Shown piece by piece: positions 1-11,282 of a stretch of 64,000 bases of DNA. Source of the stretch: Cristatella mucedo (taxonomy: Eukaryota; Bryozoa; Phylactolaemata; Cristatellidae); assembly GCA_009760855.2 (NCBI GenBank), contig WPIO01000049.1, positions 1,318,501-1,382,500 on the forward strand, written 5' to 3'. The first letter of the stretch is position 1; each line of letters begins with the position of its first letter. The notes beneath the pieces were generated by a model. The model saw nothing but the letters and a program-made list of their open reading frames with translations, was not told where the DNA came from and ran no database searches. Both the position numbers and the translations under genes were made by a program.

Positions 1-129
1 AAAGGTAAGCACGCTGGCGACGGCCGTGTGCCACCGGCGAGCTAGCGAGCCAGGGGCTAGAGAGACGCGATCGCCCATGTAGTACCTTCGCGTGCACGCT
101 CGTATGCATGCACGTTTATGCGGATATGC

Positions 130-1152
130 AGTACCTGCAAGCATGCCGAGTCGGAATCTGCTGCAGCAACTGATAAACTGAATGCTTGCCTTGCCGTCAT
201 TCGATCCTGGATGTCAGAGAACTTCTTGAAACGGAATGATGACAAAACCGAACTGCTGCTCATAGGACACCCTAAGTTCGTGGCTGGATTAAAAGGCTTG
301 GCTGTTCTAATAGGTGATGCTATTGTGCGACCATCACAACGTTCTCAAAATTTAGGTATCCTTTTCGACAGCTGCTTCAATTTTAAAAGCTTCGTTCAGG
401 AGACTACTTCTGCAGCTAGCCTTCATGTCCGATCGGTATCTAAGATTAGGAGCTGTTTTCGACAGTGGCTTGCAAAAAATTTAACTAGCTCCTTAGTTCT
501 GTCTCGGCTTGATTATTGTAATTTCCTTCTGGCTGGGCTACCAAAGAAAGCAACTAGGCCACTGCAGCTGGCTATGAATATGGCTGCTTCAAGTTCCAGA
601 GCTAGTCTTCAAGTCCCAGAGGTTTGACCACGTGTCTCCTTTGCTAAAAGAGCTAGGATGGCTGCCGGTTGATCAACGGATACAGAACAAAGTTCTTATG
701 CTGACCCACAAGGCCCGCCATGGCTTGGCTCCTTCGTACCTAGCTGAACTGCGGCACCAGTTTCAGCCTCTTTTCGCCCTCAGGTCCTGTATTGACAATA
801 AATTAGCTGTTCCATCTCTCTGCTTAAAGACCGTTGGTGACAGAAGCTTTGGCTCAGCAGGTCCTAGACTGTGGAACTCGCTTCCAGGATTCTTGCGAAA
901 CTACTACTCTCCTGCTGCCGACTATGGCGCATCCTCTCCAGCGGTCCTGAGCTGCTAACTTCCATGCTACTCACTGCCTCTCCTGACTCTGCTATGCTTT
1001 CCACTTTCTCTTTGATGCATGAGACGAAGTCGGTTGGCTACCGAATGCGTACCGAACCGCTTAGGCTGTGAGTGGGCTATACGAAACTCGCCTTCGTAAA
1101 ACCCACTTTGTCTTTATGGCTCTGTGTAGTTACAGACATACATTAAATTAGC
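130..1152 (+). mobile_element. L2-B LINE fragment, RT C-terminus and 3' end
   Basis: Second L2-like family. Frames at 118-627 and 632-958 encode DDKTELLLIGHPKF, SRLDYCNFLLAGLP, LKELGWLPVDQRIQ and GSAGPRLWNSLP, separated by a frameshift near 595-630 where a short partial duplication interrupts the reading frame. The 3' UTR has GCTACCGAATGCGTACCG and ends TTACAGACATACATT, an ACATT-type tail unlike L2-A. Pseudogenised. Confidence 0.85.
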
Positions 1153-2935
1153 TCCACCTAAGCACATACATACGCGTAGGCACGCTGGGGCCAAGGCAGA
1201 GAGCGGCCAGAGATCTTGGCTCCTCGAAAAATCCTCGCCCGACTCCCCTGCCAGTGTCAGGACGCCAGTCGGCCCCGCCTCTCCGTTCCCCGCGCCCTCC
1301 GTTCCAGTTTAGAAGTGCCTGCACCAGCAGCTTCTATAGCGGTTTGGCTGGCAGATCTCCAGGAACGCAAGAAGGGAGTTAGGAAGGAAGGCAGAGAGGG
1401 GGGAGGAAGGAATGAAGGAAGGGAGGGCACTATCCTAGGTTCCAGGCTGATTCCATGTCTATTCAGAGACTCTCTATTAAATTCAGGAGGTCAAGGGCCA
1501 GCCTTATATCCGCTGCGCCCAGCCGTGACTGCATAGGCAAAAACTAATACAATTCATCACTATGCAGCGCCCGAAAAGAACTTAATCTCCATCCAAGCGT
1601 GTTACACGTGCCGCATGGCTCGAGCTTTCCACCTTGGTCATTAAACGAAAACACTCTACCCCTGGGCCAAACCAGGGCCCAGCAGTCCTTAAGGAAAAAA
1701 AGAGAGCAAGTCTGATGCACACAGTGCCAGTGTCGTCGACTGACAGTGGCCGGTTCCGTGTCGCGGACGAACCTAGTAGTTGTCGCCGTCCGGGTAGAGG
1801 GCAGCGGCAGAGATGGTCAGGTAGATGGACCGGAAGTGAAGGAGGGCGGGATAAGGAGACCGGAGTGAGAGCCTTTTCTTCTCTTTATAGGGACAAGAAC
1901 TCGCACGATTGCTGCCTACCTATCCTATCGTTTGGTTGATCTTAGTAAGCACTCTAATCACTGCCGTACCTGAGTCATCTCAGCCAGAAAACCGTTCAAG
2001 TTAGCAGGTCTTCCACCCAACATTTCTATTGTTTTTAAATAAGTTTGCCTGACAAGTTTCTCAAGTATTATGCTGCAGCATTGTTATGTCTTGACTCATT
2101 GGACTGTCCCTAAGGACTACCGAATAGTTGTGCATGAGTTTTAAATCACTAAGTACTATTTGACTACACAATGAGGATTCCTGCAGTGAGCTGAGGTCCA
2201 CAATGAAATCGTAAAGCGTCACTTAAAATGAAAGACTTCAGGGCAGACAGGCTCAAGGCCATTGATGCCAGCGATGACGTCATCTCTTCAGCGAAACAAA
2301 TACCGATTCCAAGAATCGGCTAACTCCTGGAGTCGTGCGTTATATTACCAAATAGCACGCTGAGTTTATGAAAAGCAAGATCTTACTGTGAGAGCATGTT
2401 CGCTCTCATTTCAACGAGATGCTGGGAAAATTCCTTTTTACAATCATTACTATAGTAAATTTGGATATGCTATGCAACTTGTACAGGCATGCTTGAAATA
2501 GTTCACGATTCAGTGGGCGTCGGGGCTTAAGTTTTTCGAAATACTTACGAAATTGTTCTGCAGCATTTAATAACAAATCTTTGATCATGCTTGCTTCTCT
2601 TAATTAACGTCTTTAATAAGAAACCGAACGCACTATTCATTTAAGACTCTCTGTTAGACTACAGAAGCTCACTGCTCTCTGCTATTGCTCATTAACCGTG
2701 CGCTTCCTTCTAAGGAGCTAGCATTGTGTCCTTCTAATGTCTTTGATTAAAAAGGACCTCGCCTCAAACCTAATTGCAATTTAAAGGTAGTTCCAAATGT
2801 CAATCGATACGGTTCTTCTGCCGGCGCACTTCAGCAACTGACTCGGCATCACTGGCTTCTAGCTGCATGCTATTGCATCTGCTCACGGAAGCAGCCGCCA
2901 TCCCACCGACTCATTGAATTCTTCGCTCGCCTCAG
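1153..2935. other. Collagen IV intron, no exon recognised
   Basis: No Gly-X-Y coding was found in any frame, so this is probably the 3' part of an intron extending past the left edge. It includes a purine-rich GGAAGG stretch near 1370-1430 and an isolated palindromic TGACGTCA near 2275, which by itself proves nothing. Confidence 0.5.
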
Positions 2936-5900
2936 GCTCCGAGGGCATGGCGGGAGATGTGGGCAATGACGGGCCGGCCGGAGACCAGGGCCAAAAGGGC
3001 GCGAAAGGCGACAAGGGACAGCCGGGCGAGCCCGGCCTGGACGGTCGTCCTGGAGAGGCAGGACGCCCAGGCGACGCCGGCCCCCAGGGTCCGACGGGGC
3101 CCAGCTACCCGACGGGCTACGTCGTCGTTCGGCACAGCCAGAGTACCCGGACGCCCGAGTGCCCAGCCGACCTACCGCGTATCTACGACGGCTACAGCTT
3201 CCTGTACATGCAAGGAAACGAGAACGCGCACGGCCAAGGGCTCGGTAAGCTTCCGCCGGCCAGCTTGCAGCCGTCAGCTGTCTGCCTGCACGTATGCACT
3301 AGGTGGGCACACTGTAATGAAAGCCTGGGCTGGCTCGGCTGGAAGGGTCGCCGAGATCCCGGCCCCGCTGCCGGCATGACGAACCGCCTTATGTTACACC
3401 GAATCGCCTTGCGACGAACCACCCCGGCGTCTTCCGTTCGCCAGGCTCGACCGGCTCCTGCCTGAAGCGCTACAGCACCATGCCTTTCCTGTTTTGCGAC
3501 GTCATGAACACGTGCAACTACGCCAGTCGAAACGACAAGTCGTTCTGGCTGGCGACCGACGCACCCGTTCCCATGATGCCCGTCAGCAACCTGGGCATCG
3601 AGCCGTACATCAGCCGCTGCTCGGTGTGCGAGTCGCCGGCCAAGCCCGTGGCCATCCACAGCCAGACCATGGATCTGCCGCAGTGCCCGCGAGGTTGGAT
3701 CGGCCTGTGGGATGGCTACAGCTTCGCCATGGTTAGTGGTCGGCCCTTGCCGCTCCGCCACTGCGGTGGTGCGTCACCACTGCTGCTGCCCAGCAGCCGG
3801 CGGCGGCGGCGGCGGCGGCGGCGGGCCGAGAGCGACGGTCTCTGTTGCTGCCTTGTGGCGCGATGCAGCGGGCAGCAGCAGGCGCCTGCTGCACGAGTGA
3901 CCGAACCCGTCAGCACGCTGGCTCGGTCGTCGTATCGAAACCCCGGTAACTAGCTAAGAGCGCTGCCGTGGTTGAGGATTCCTCTGGAGCTACTAGGTTC
4001 CCTTACGATGCAAAGAGGAGCTATTCGCTGGGACGCTGGTCACACTCGATAGTCTATCGAGCTTCAGACTGGTCCATAAAACACCTGCATAGTAGGTCAG
4101 TCTGTCGGTGCAGTCGTCACCTCTCGCTCGGGCGACTGGTTCGATTCGCGGATCGATCGTGCCTGAGCTTCGCTCGCATCGCGAACCGAGCGCAGCTCAG
4201 CTCAGGCCCGGACGCACACTGTCACTGCTGGGCACAAGCTGCTGCTGCAATTTTTGTCACCATCCGCACAACATAAGTTGGCACTAAACATTCCCTTTGC
4301 TCACTGTGTAGGGCAACTCGAGCCTGCGGTCCTGCTTTTGCTGTAGAAATGATATTGAGTTTTGCATGCTAAAAATATGAGGTTACTGCATGGAAACACA
4401 TTCACCGAGGTGTTGATGAAGTGGAACGGGTCGTGGCAGACCAGCTGAACTCGTATATCGAAACCTCACACCTTGCTAGTAAGTTCCAGTCTGGCTTTAG
4501 AGCTAATCACTCCACAGAGTCAGCATTGCTTCGGGTATACAACGACCTACTTAGGAATGCAGACATGGGTAGAGTGTCTCTTCTTGTTTTGCTCGATCTT
4601 TCGGCAGCTTTTGATACCATCGATCACAAAGTACTTCTAGAGCGCCTCTCATCTCGCCTGGGCATCACTGGCACTGCTCTGCAGTGGTTCAGGTCCTATC
4701 TCAGTGGGAGACTCCAGAGTGTTGACGTCAATGGACAAAGATCATCTGAAGTACCTCTAAAATATGGAGTACCTCAGGGCTCTGTGCTAGGTCCGGTCCT
4801 TTTCACCGTTTATACTCTCCCTCTCGCTGATGTGATTGCCAAGCACAATCTAGGCTTTCACTTCTATGCGGATGACACTCAGTTGTACCTTTGCTTTGAT
4901 CCCTCCCAGCCTTCGAGCACCTCAAATTCTCTCAACTCACTTGCTGCATGCATTGATGACATCCGATCATGGATGGCAGCAAATTTTCTAAAACTAAACG
5001 ATGATAAAACTAACTTACTAGTTATGGGCAAACCTAGTGTTATTCAGAAATTGGAAAGGCTGACTTTCAAAATTGGCTCTGCCAGCATATCTCCAGTTGC
5101 ATCAGCTCGAAATCTAGGTGTCATATTCCAAAGCGACCTCTCGTTAGACGACCACATCAGCTCCACAGTCAAATCAGCCTATTTTCAGCTTCATAACATT
5201 GCTAAAATTAGGGCTTGTTTAGATAAGGATACCACGTCCAAGTTGGTCCATGCATTCGTGACATCTCGTCTCGACTTCTGCAACTCACTGCTTACTGGCC
5301 TACCAGCATGTGCGATCAGGCGATTGCAGCTGGTGCAAAACTCGGCAGCTAGGCTTGTCTGTCGTGAGCGTCGCAGTTGCCACATTACTCCACTTCTCGC
5401 CGACCTGCACTGGTTACCAGTCAAGCAACGGATTGACTTCAAGGTTTTGTCGCTCACTTTTAGGTCTCTTCATTCTATGGCTCCAGCCTATCTTTCAGAT
5501 ATACTACCCCATCAGGCAAAGCATCGTACCACTCGCTTTTCGGAATCCAACAGTCTAGAAATACCTCGTACAAACCTTAAATCCTTTGGAGACCGTGCAT
5601 TTAGCTCGTATGCTCCCACAGCCTGGAACTCCCTCCCGACCTGCATCAGAACATCCCCTGACCTGACCACATTTAAAAGAAACTTAAAAACATACCTATT
5701 TAGGACAGCATTTAGTGGGTCCTTGTGATTCGTCCTCGATGTGCTTATGCGTGCTGACACTGTTCATGCTGCCACTAACCACATTTGCATGCTGACCCAG
5801 TGCATGTAACCCCTAACCATGTTATTCATTTTGTTTGTTTTTCAAGCATGATTTTACTTACTATTCTATTGCGTATCACTTTGCAGCAAATGCAAAGCGC

Positions 5901-7284
5901 CTAGAAAGAGATTAAGTTCTCTGAGGGCGCTTTATCAAGTGCAATATTATTATTATATTATTATTAGCAAGGTAGAAGGTATTCGTGAAGTGAGGATTAA
6001 AAAGACGAGAAGTGGGCCTAGGAAATGGCCTTTGCCGGATTTAGCCTCGTCTTAGGACATAGTTATACGGGAGTTGAACAGTTTTTTACTTGCAAAGTTG
6101 AAAGACTCTCTGTCGTTAGCTTTAAGATGTGTGGTCTAGAAGTGAGTTTTGGATACAGATTCGACGTTGGGCTACTCGAGGCAGAATTTCGAAAAACTTG
6201 CCTGGCCGTCGATTTACTCTCTAGTTTAAATAGCCCGAGCGTTTGAACAGTGAAAATACTGGATTGCAATGATGATCTGTTCTGATTTGGACTGGCAATC
6301 TGCCGTTAGTGACCGACTGCAGCGTTTTTTGTACACAAGTATTTTTTTAATATGCCCATCTCAGCCAGCATGCTTACCTGGCTGTCAAGCTTAGCACCCT
6401 TGCTTATATCTATGTTCCGTGCCTACTCGGAGTGTTTGACGTGTCCTCGGGGTGTTTCTCTAGAGTGCCTCTAACATAATAGTCCACTCGGTGAAGACCT
6501 TATAAATTCTTCATTACTGCCCATTTTCGATCAAGTCGGTCCGTCGTCGCAGACTCTGGTCTTTCCTTTATTCATACCTCGTAGGTACCTCAAAGTCGCT
6601 GGAGACCATGCCTTTAGTTCCTATGCTCCCATTGATTATTATTATTCCCATTATCATCATCTTTCATGTACGTGTGCACACATGCACATGGACGCAAGCC
6701 AAGTTTTTGTTGAATGGTCAGCTGATGCTATTAGAATAAGAAAGAATAAGACCTGGACGATATGTCCGGTTCGATCCCTGCACTAGTTCATAGGCTATAC
6801 AAATGAACTGTAAAAAAAAGAACATGGATGCCCCCAGCTCTTCGTGTGAGCAGCGTGTTTCGTAAAAGCTCGGTGTGCTCTCGCCTGCTCGCATTCGCTC
6901 ATGTGAGCTCGCCTGCTCTCTTCCGGTCTGCGTTGCCACCTTACGACGCGTTCTGTTCACTGCTCCCGCGGCGCATGCACGTTGCAGCACACCAGCTCCG
7001 GAGCAGCAGGCAGCGGACAGGACCTGGCCTCGCCGGGAAGCTGCCTCGAGCGCTACCGAGCAGCACCGTTTATCGAGTGCAACGGCGAGCGAGGCACGTG
7101 CCATCATTTCGACAACGAGTTCAGCTTCTGGCTAGCAGCGCTCGACCCGAGCCGTCAGTTCTCGCAGCCGCTCGCCGAGACCCTGAAAGCGCCGAACCAG
7201 CAGCGCCGGATCGGCCGCTGCCGAGTGTGCATGCGCGAGGCCACGTCCAGACAGCTGAGGGCGCTTCGTGCGAAGAAGGCCTAG
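2936..7284 (+). CDS. Collagen IV alpha chain, C-terminal three exons (partial)
   Basis: Basement-membrane collagen; the NC1 domain drives chain selection, trimerisation and network assembly. Exons 2936-3244, 3445-3731 and 6988-7284 (stop TAG) have consensus acceptors (CTCAG, CCAG, TTGCAG) and donors (GTAAGC, GTTAGT), and the phases join cleanly (1, 1, 0). The visible 297 residues begin with 19 uninterrupted Gly-X-Y triplets, then a full NC1 of two C4 subdomains with all 12 cysteines (6+6). Family landmarks: [48 protein letters not shown]-like FSFWLA and RCRVCM. PMMPV and the TLKA lysine correspond to the Met and hydroxylysine of the NC1 sulfilimine crosslink in known collagen IV. A basic tail follows the last cysteine. 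Upstream helix exons lie beyond the left edge. The last intron carries a recent L2-A LINE in sense orientation. Confidence 0.95.
3798..3825 (+). repeat. (CGG)n microsatellite
   Basis: About nine CGG units just inside the last intron of the collagen IV gene. Confidence 0.85.
4411..5968 (+). mobile_element. L2-A LINE, 5'-truncated recent copy
   Basis: Non-LTR retrotransposon of the L2/CR1 type, cut off at its 5' end within the reverse transcriptase and ending in an ATT-rich tail. The 3' UTR ends with AAAGCGCCTAGAAAGAG, TTAAGTTCTCTGAGGGCGC and (ATT)n, the signature used here to define family L2-A. It lies in the last intron of the collagen IV gene in the sense direction. The 3' 748 bp differ from the copy at 20959-21722 by only four substitutions, so the family moved recently. 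Confidence 0.93.
4421..5728 (+). CDS. L2-A reverse transcriptase ORF, open but 5'-truncated
   Basis: An uninterrupted 435-codon frame coding most of the reverse transcriptase and the C-terminal region of an L2-type ORF2. Visible motifs: [10 protein letters not shown] (23-32), catalytic motif [14 protein letters not shown] (57-69), [10 protein letters not shown] (116-125), catalytic YADD (149-152), then the C-terminal hallmarks [34 protein letters not shown] and APTAWNSLP. The endonuclease and N-terminal fingers are missing, so the copy cannot move itself. The first ATG is internal to the parental protein. It is transcribed within the collagen IV intron but has no promoter of its own that I can see. 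Confidence 0.9.
   Translation: MERVVADQLNSYIETSHLASKFQSGFRANHSTESALLRVYNDLLRNADMGRVSLLVLLDLSAAFDTIDHKVLLERLSSRLGITGTALQWFRSYLSGRLQSVDVNGQRSSEVPLKYGVPQGSVLGPVLFTVYTLPLADVIAKHNLGFHFYADDTQLYLCFDPSQPSSTSNSLNSLAACIDDIRSWMAANFLKLNDDKTNLLVMGKPSVIQKLERLTFKIGSASISPVASARNLGVIFQSDLSLDDHISSTVKSAYFQLHNIAKIRACLDKDTTSKLVHAFVTSRLDFCNSLLTGLPACAIRRLQLVQNSAARLVCRERRSCHITPLLADLHWLPVKQRIDFKVLSLTFRSLHSMAPAYLSDILPHQAKHRTTRFSESNSLEIPRTNLKSFGDRAFSSYAPTAWNSLPTCIRTSPDLTTFKRNLKTYLFRTAFSGSL
6575..6646 (+). mobile_element. L2-A relic, short
   Basis: Matches the ORF2 3' region (CTCAAAGTCGCTGGAGACC, TTTAGTTCCTATGCTCCC), then jumps straight to an ATT tail; an internally deleted copy within the collagen intron. Confidence 0.6.
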
Positions 7285-7350
7285 TCGTCGTGTGGGAGCG
7301 GGCACGCTCGGCGGCAAGCCAGCTTTAGTGGTAGAAGCAACAGCAGCCGG

Positions 7351-7413
7351 CTGCTGCTGCTGTTGCTGCTGTTGCTGCTGCTGCTGCTCTGCTGCTGCTG
7401 CTGCTGCTGCTGC
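7351..7413 (+). repeat. (CTG)n microsatellite with TTG/TCT interruptions
   Basis: About 20 CTG-type triplets starting 66 bp after the collagen IV stop codon, so probably in its 3' UTR. Confidence 0.85.
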
Positions 7414-8265
7414 ACAGGTGCCCTTGTCACGCGACCGCCTGCGCCCGCCGAGCTTCCGGTGCTTAGCTGCCGGGTTGGACCTGAGCAGTCAAATGTCTTC
7501 ACTGCCAAATCAGAACACTATCTGTACGCTCTGCGTCAGCCCCGTGGCTGACCGGACAGCCCGAGCTTTCGGCATGCAGATACTGGAAGTCATTAGTTCG
7601 TAGATTCATGCCGTGCTTCGCAGAGCCTATTCGAACTGTATGTAGGTCTTCTAAGCGACCTGTAAAGAGTCGGTGCCGTTGAGAAAAAAATACGACGCAG
7701 TTTTTTCCGGAACCGGTTTCCCTAATAATCCCTCTGCTCTGCGTTTACTTTCAAAGCTTGTTGTTGAGGCAAGGCAAATAATTATTATGAAAGGCTCATG
7801 TTGACGGCTCATTAATAGCCGCAGTCGCCGGCGTGTGCCTCGACGTTTCTTGCTCATGCATGCGCAGGAGATATGAGCACGTTCTTTGAAGAATCTCGTC
7901 GACACGTTCAAATCACCACATCAGCCAGCATAACACAGTAAGCCAGGTGGCCGCTGGTGAACAATACGTCACCGCAACGGCAGCAGCGACCTAGTGAAGA
8001 TAGCATGGTTGTTTTCGACATGTTAGAAGGGCGGAAATGAACCGCTTCGCTCGTCGTAGGCAGTGCAAGAGAGAGGGTTTCTCGCTGTGAGGCTTTTTTT
8101 CAGGTAGCCTTCTCTGCTGCTAGCCAGCGAAAGGGAGATTCGGCAGCCGAGGCTAAGTACCGGAACTTTTGAAGGATGTGTGGAACTAGCAGTCTTCTGA
8201 GACTCGTACAGGTGGTATTGGATTGACTTACTATTCTGGAAGCATCTCCTGGAAGTCCGCGCTAC

Positions 8266-8316
8266 GAAATCTGGCCAACGGGTTCGGACGGCGTTCGAAC
8301 CCGTTGGCCAGATTTC
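8266..8316. repeat. Perfect 21-bp inverted repeat, 9-nt loop
   Basis: Arms 8266-8286 and 8296-8316 are exact reverse complements (left arm starts GAAATCTGGCCAACGGG). No terminal-repeat element or RNA gene around it was recognised. Confidence 0.85.
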
Positions 8317-8825
8317 AACTCGCCGCCGCTGCTGCGGCGCCGGTAGGCAAGAAGAGGAGATGGGTGCCTGTGAGCAATAGAGGTAATCCGGCGGACCTGA
8401 AAAGAGATCCCCGAGAGATCCAGGCAATCCAGTAGACGAGATCCCAGTGAGAGTGAGTCGAGCAAGCCAGCAGCCAAGGTCGAAGTTGGTAGAGGAAAAC
8501 AAAGCATGGCACGGGACTGGGAGGAAAAGTACCCATTGCCTAAGAGCAGTTGAGTCAAGCTCACTACCATTTTCGGAGCGGGAGCATCTTTCGCCGATGT
8601 CCGGCGAGCGACAGAAAGGCACGACTCGTTAATGGCTCCGAAAGTAGAAATGCTTAGGTTAACATGCCCCAACTGATTGGTACCCTTGGCCAGCTTCAAC
8701 TGAGAAAAGTGCTGCCTGCTTGTGTTCAGATAGGATATCGGCCACTGGGTAAGTGGCAACGTGCACAATTCTAGCAGGTGTAAATACAAAGAGAAATTTC
8801 TTCGATTTCTTCTTTTTAACTTTTA

Positions 8826-9060
8826 AGTTAGGAATGTCGTGACATCGGTCGGGAGTTTGCTCTAGTTTTTGCGAGCCTACGAACTAAAGGCACGATCTCT
8901 GAAGGATTTGTGGTTGGCCAAAGTTACAGGCAGGAAGAGTTTCGACAAGCGAGTTACAGAAGTCTAAATAGGATGTCAACAGATGCATGGACCAATTTGG
9001 CATAGGCATCCTTATCTAATCAAGTTCGGATTTGTGCAATATTGTGAAGCCGAATGACGC
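8826..9060 (-). mobile_element. L2-A relic
   Basis: Reverse complement of the ORF2 3' region, with GCCTACGAACTAAAGGCACG and GATGCATGGACCAATTTGG shared with better L2-A copies. Internally deleted, with no 3' tail. Confidence 0.65.
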
Positions 9061-11108
9061 TTCGACAAAGAAAAAACCCGGACTAATGTGAGGATTTTCG
9101 TTGCTTCTTCAGTAGGTTGGCCTCGAGACAGCGTGGGCGTGGATCGTACTCGTCGTGCGAGCTCACGGCTTTGTTTCGCGAATGCTCGGCAATTGACACG
9201 GCAGCTGGAGAGAGCCTCCATTCCCCATCCACCCTAGCGGTGTCAGTTAAAGTCGACGTGTACGGAGCTTTAAAGACCTACCGATGTCATCCTTAAGAAA
9301 AGGCTGTCACTGGATCGGAAAAATGCAAAGACCGTCTCTCTGACTGGATCAGGGCAAAAGAAACAAAAGATCAGCAGTTAGCTTATCCAGCGGACTCAAT
9401 TTTCACTGTGCCACATAAAAAGCTTGGCGGATATCACTCTGCTTGTGGACGGTCTGCTTTAGGACTCAAAACCACTGCCCGGCTTGTGTTGCTCTAGTGC
9501 GGCTAAGATCCGTGATTAAAAATCAGGTTGTTCTAGAATTCTGTCCGGATCCAGCTTTGATTTCAATAACTGCAATGGCTGTGATGATAATAGCTATAAA
9601 CGATTAGCTATAAATCGTCTTGAGCCAGAGATAATCATAAGCTGAGCTCTACTAGTTTCGAGCGTCAGGGCTGTCGACCTTCGACTAATTCTTACACAAT
9701 ATCGAGCCGATGGAGGAATGGCACTGGTGAATGAACTCGCGACCGCTGACCAGCCCTGTTAAATCGGGGAAAATATCAACCACCTGCCTCTGCATATTCA
9801 ACTAAAATCCACGCTGATAAAACAATCATAATGAAAAGGCATTCCGGAGCGTCCTCTGAGAATTAAATCGCTTTAAAGGCATTTTGCATAGTTTGGAAAG
9901 GAATAGCGTCGTCGGCAGATACACTGTCCAATCTTGAGGAAGTCCAGCACGACTGTAAAAAAATTAAGGAATTTCGTACGACGAATCGTATGCAGTGTAG
10001 AACAGATAAGTCTTTAGTGTCGCTTTAGGCATGTCGGAAAATCAGGATAAGCCGCGATATGGCGGCGGGTTTTGGAATGTTGGTGCATTGAAACTAAGCG
10101 TACAGTGTCCATACGATTGGAAGTCGGTTAGAGGCGGGCAGTTAAGCGAACAAGACAACATGACGTTAAGACAACATGACGGTGCGAGAGGTCTGACGAG
10201 GCACTTATAATTAGAAAGGTACCCCAGATAGCAGCATAGTACAAGCACCGGTCAGACAACCCGTTTTTGTAGCAAAACATTTAACAGAATTCCTTGCATA
10301 TACGATTAGTAAACGATGTAAATTATAATTAAACAATGCAGAATGACCGATGGCTGCGTGCCACGTGACTGAGTGCAGGGGAAAAATATTCTATCCCCAA
10401 GCACATCGGAATGCGAAGCCACTGTAGTCCGCCTGCCGCAATTCTTTATTCTGGATCATTCTCAAATCAGGCTCGCCGCCCTGGTCTGATCCTAGGGATA
10501 AGTGCGAGCCACTTACGACCAAGGTTGAAGGCTCGAGTTCAGCAGCGAATGTGAGCTCATGAATAGCGGTTGAGTTCTCCTCGGGCGCTATGCTCACGAA
10601 TCATATCTATTTTAAATTAATATATCCTAAGTCAAGGTTCATATTTAGTGATTAATGCTTGCGATTGCAAACGGTGCATCTGCCTCGTACTAGCTCGTCG
10701 GTAAAATTGCATCGGCGTGCACACCGGCCCACCAACACCAGCACACAAATACTCTTGCTACGCCACTAGCACTGGAGGTGTGCGCCGTTAGACTCCATTG
10801 TCGGCGCCGTAGCTACGAGTCAACAGCACCCAGGTAAGATGGCAGCCAAGATACCAAGATGAGGCAGAAGCATCGGCAGTCTGGAATTCGCGCGAGTGGA
10901 ACAACTTTATTTCTTTACTTAGTGAACCTTCTGCTGCTACAGTCTTGAGGCAGTCGGCAAATTAAGATGGCGGCTAATAATCTTTTAGTGGTTTCGGTGC
11001 TGCTCAGTTCTCACGCCAATGCTCATGCCAGGCAGAATTGGCTACTATTGCTCACGCGACATATAAGAAGGGGGTGGCTAGTCAGCAAGAGCCGCGTCAG
11101 AGCACGCG

Positions 11109-11111
<3 letters not shown>
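9061..11111. other. Intergenic, no gene recognised
   Basis: AT-moderate DNA with no supported exon. Two AAGATGGC sequences (10838 and 10965) resemble the YY1-type element seen near animal promoters, but no downstream gene was found. Confidence 0.35.

Positions 11112-11152
<41 letters not shown>
11112..11152 (+). repeat. (CT)n microsatellite
   Basis: About 20 CT units, followed at 60 bp by an isolated L2-A tail. Confidence 0.9.
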
Positions 11153-11155
<3 letters not shown>

Positions 11156-11214
11156 CGCGCGCTGGCTCTCTTGCCAGCCGGCGGCGCTGACGTCGCGTGG
11201 ATTTTAGGCGTCGA

Positions 11215-11282
11215 GCGTAAAGTGCCTAGAAATAGATTGAGTTGTCTGAGGGCGCTATAACTTATGTATCATTATTATTAAT
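11215..11282 (+). mobile_element. Isolated L2-A-type 3' tail
   Basis: GCGTAAAGTGCCTAGAAATAG, GAGGGCGCTATA and an ATT tail with nothing of ORF2 before it. Either an extremely 5'-truncated LINE or the tail of a SINE whose head is not recognisable. Confidence 0.7.

Larger units (their letters stand above)
7285..8825. other. Collagen IV 3' flank and intergenic DNA
   Basis: Probably begins with the collagen 3' UTR, including the CTG repeat at 7351-7413. No clear AATAAA is seen close by. Open frames here, such as minus 8023-8622, match nothing I recognise. A perfect hairpin lies at 8266-8316. Confidence 0.4.

Noticed and set aside
1..20. Splice-donor-like AAAG/GTAAGC at the very left edge, possibly the end of an upstream collagen exon
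   Set aside because: Only four bases of putative exon are visible, which is too little to support it.
5191..5457. Recurring ~88-residue open frame antisense to L2-A (also at 20946, 26791, 62673)
   Set aside because: It is the complement of the conserved ORF2 C-terminus and appears wherever L2-A does; no independent evidence of coding.
8023..8622. 199-codon minus-strand open frame
   Set aside because: No recognised domain; it crosses the perfect hairpin at 8266-8316, and overlapping frames on both strands are equally open.
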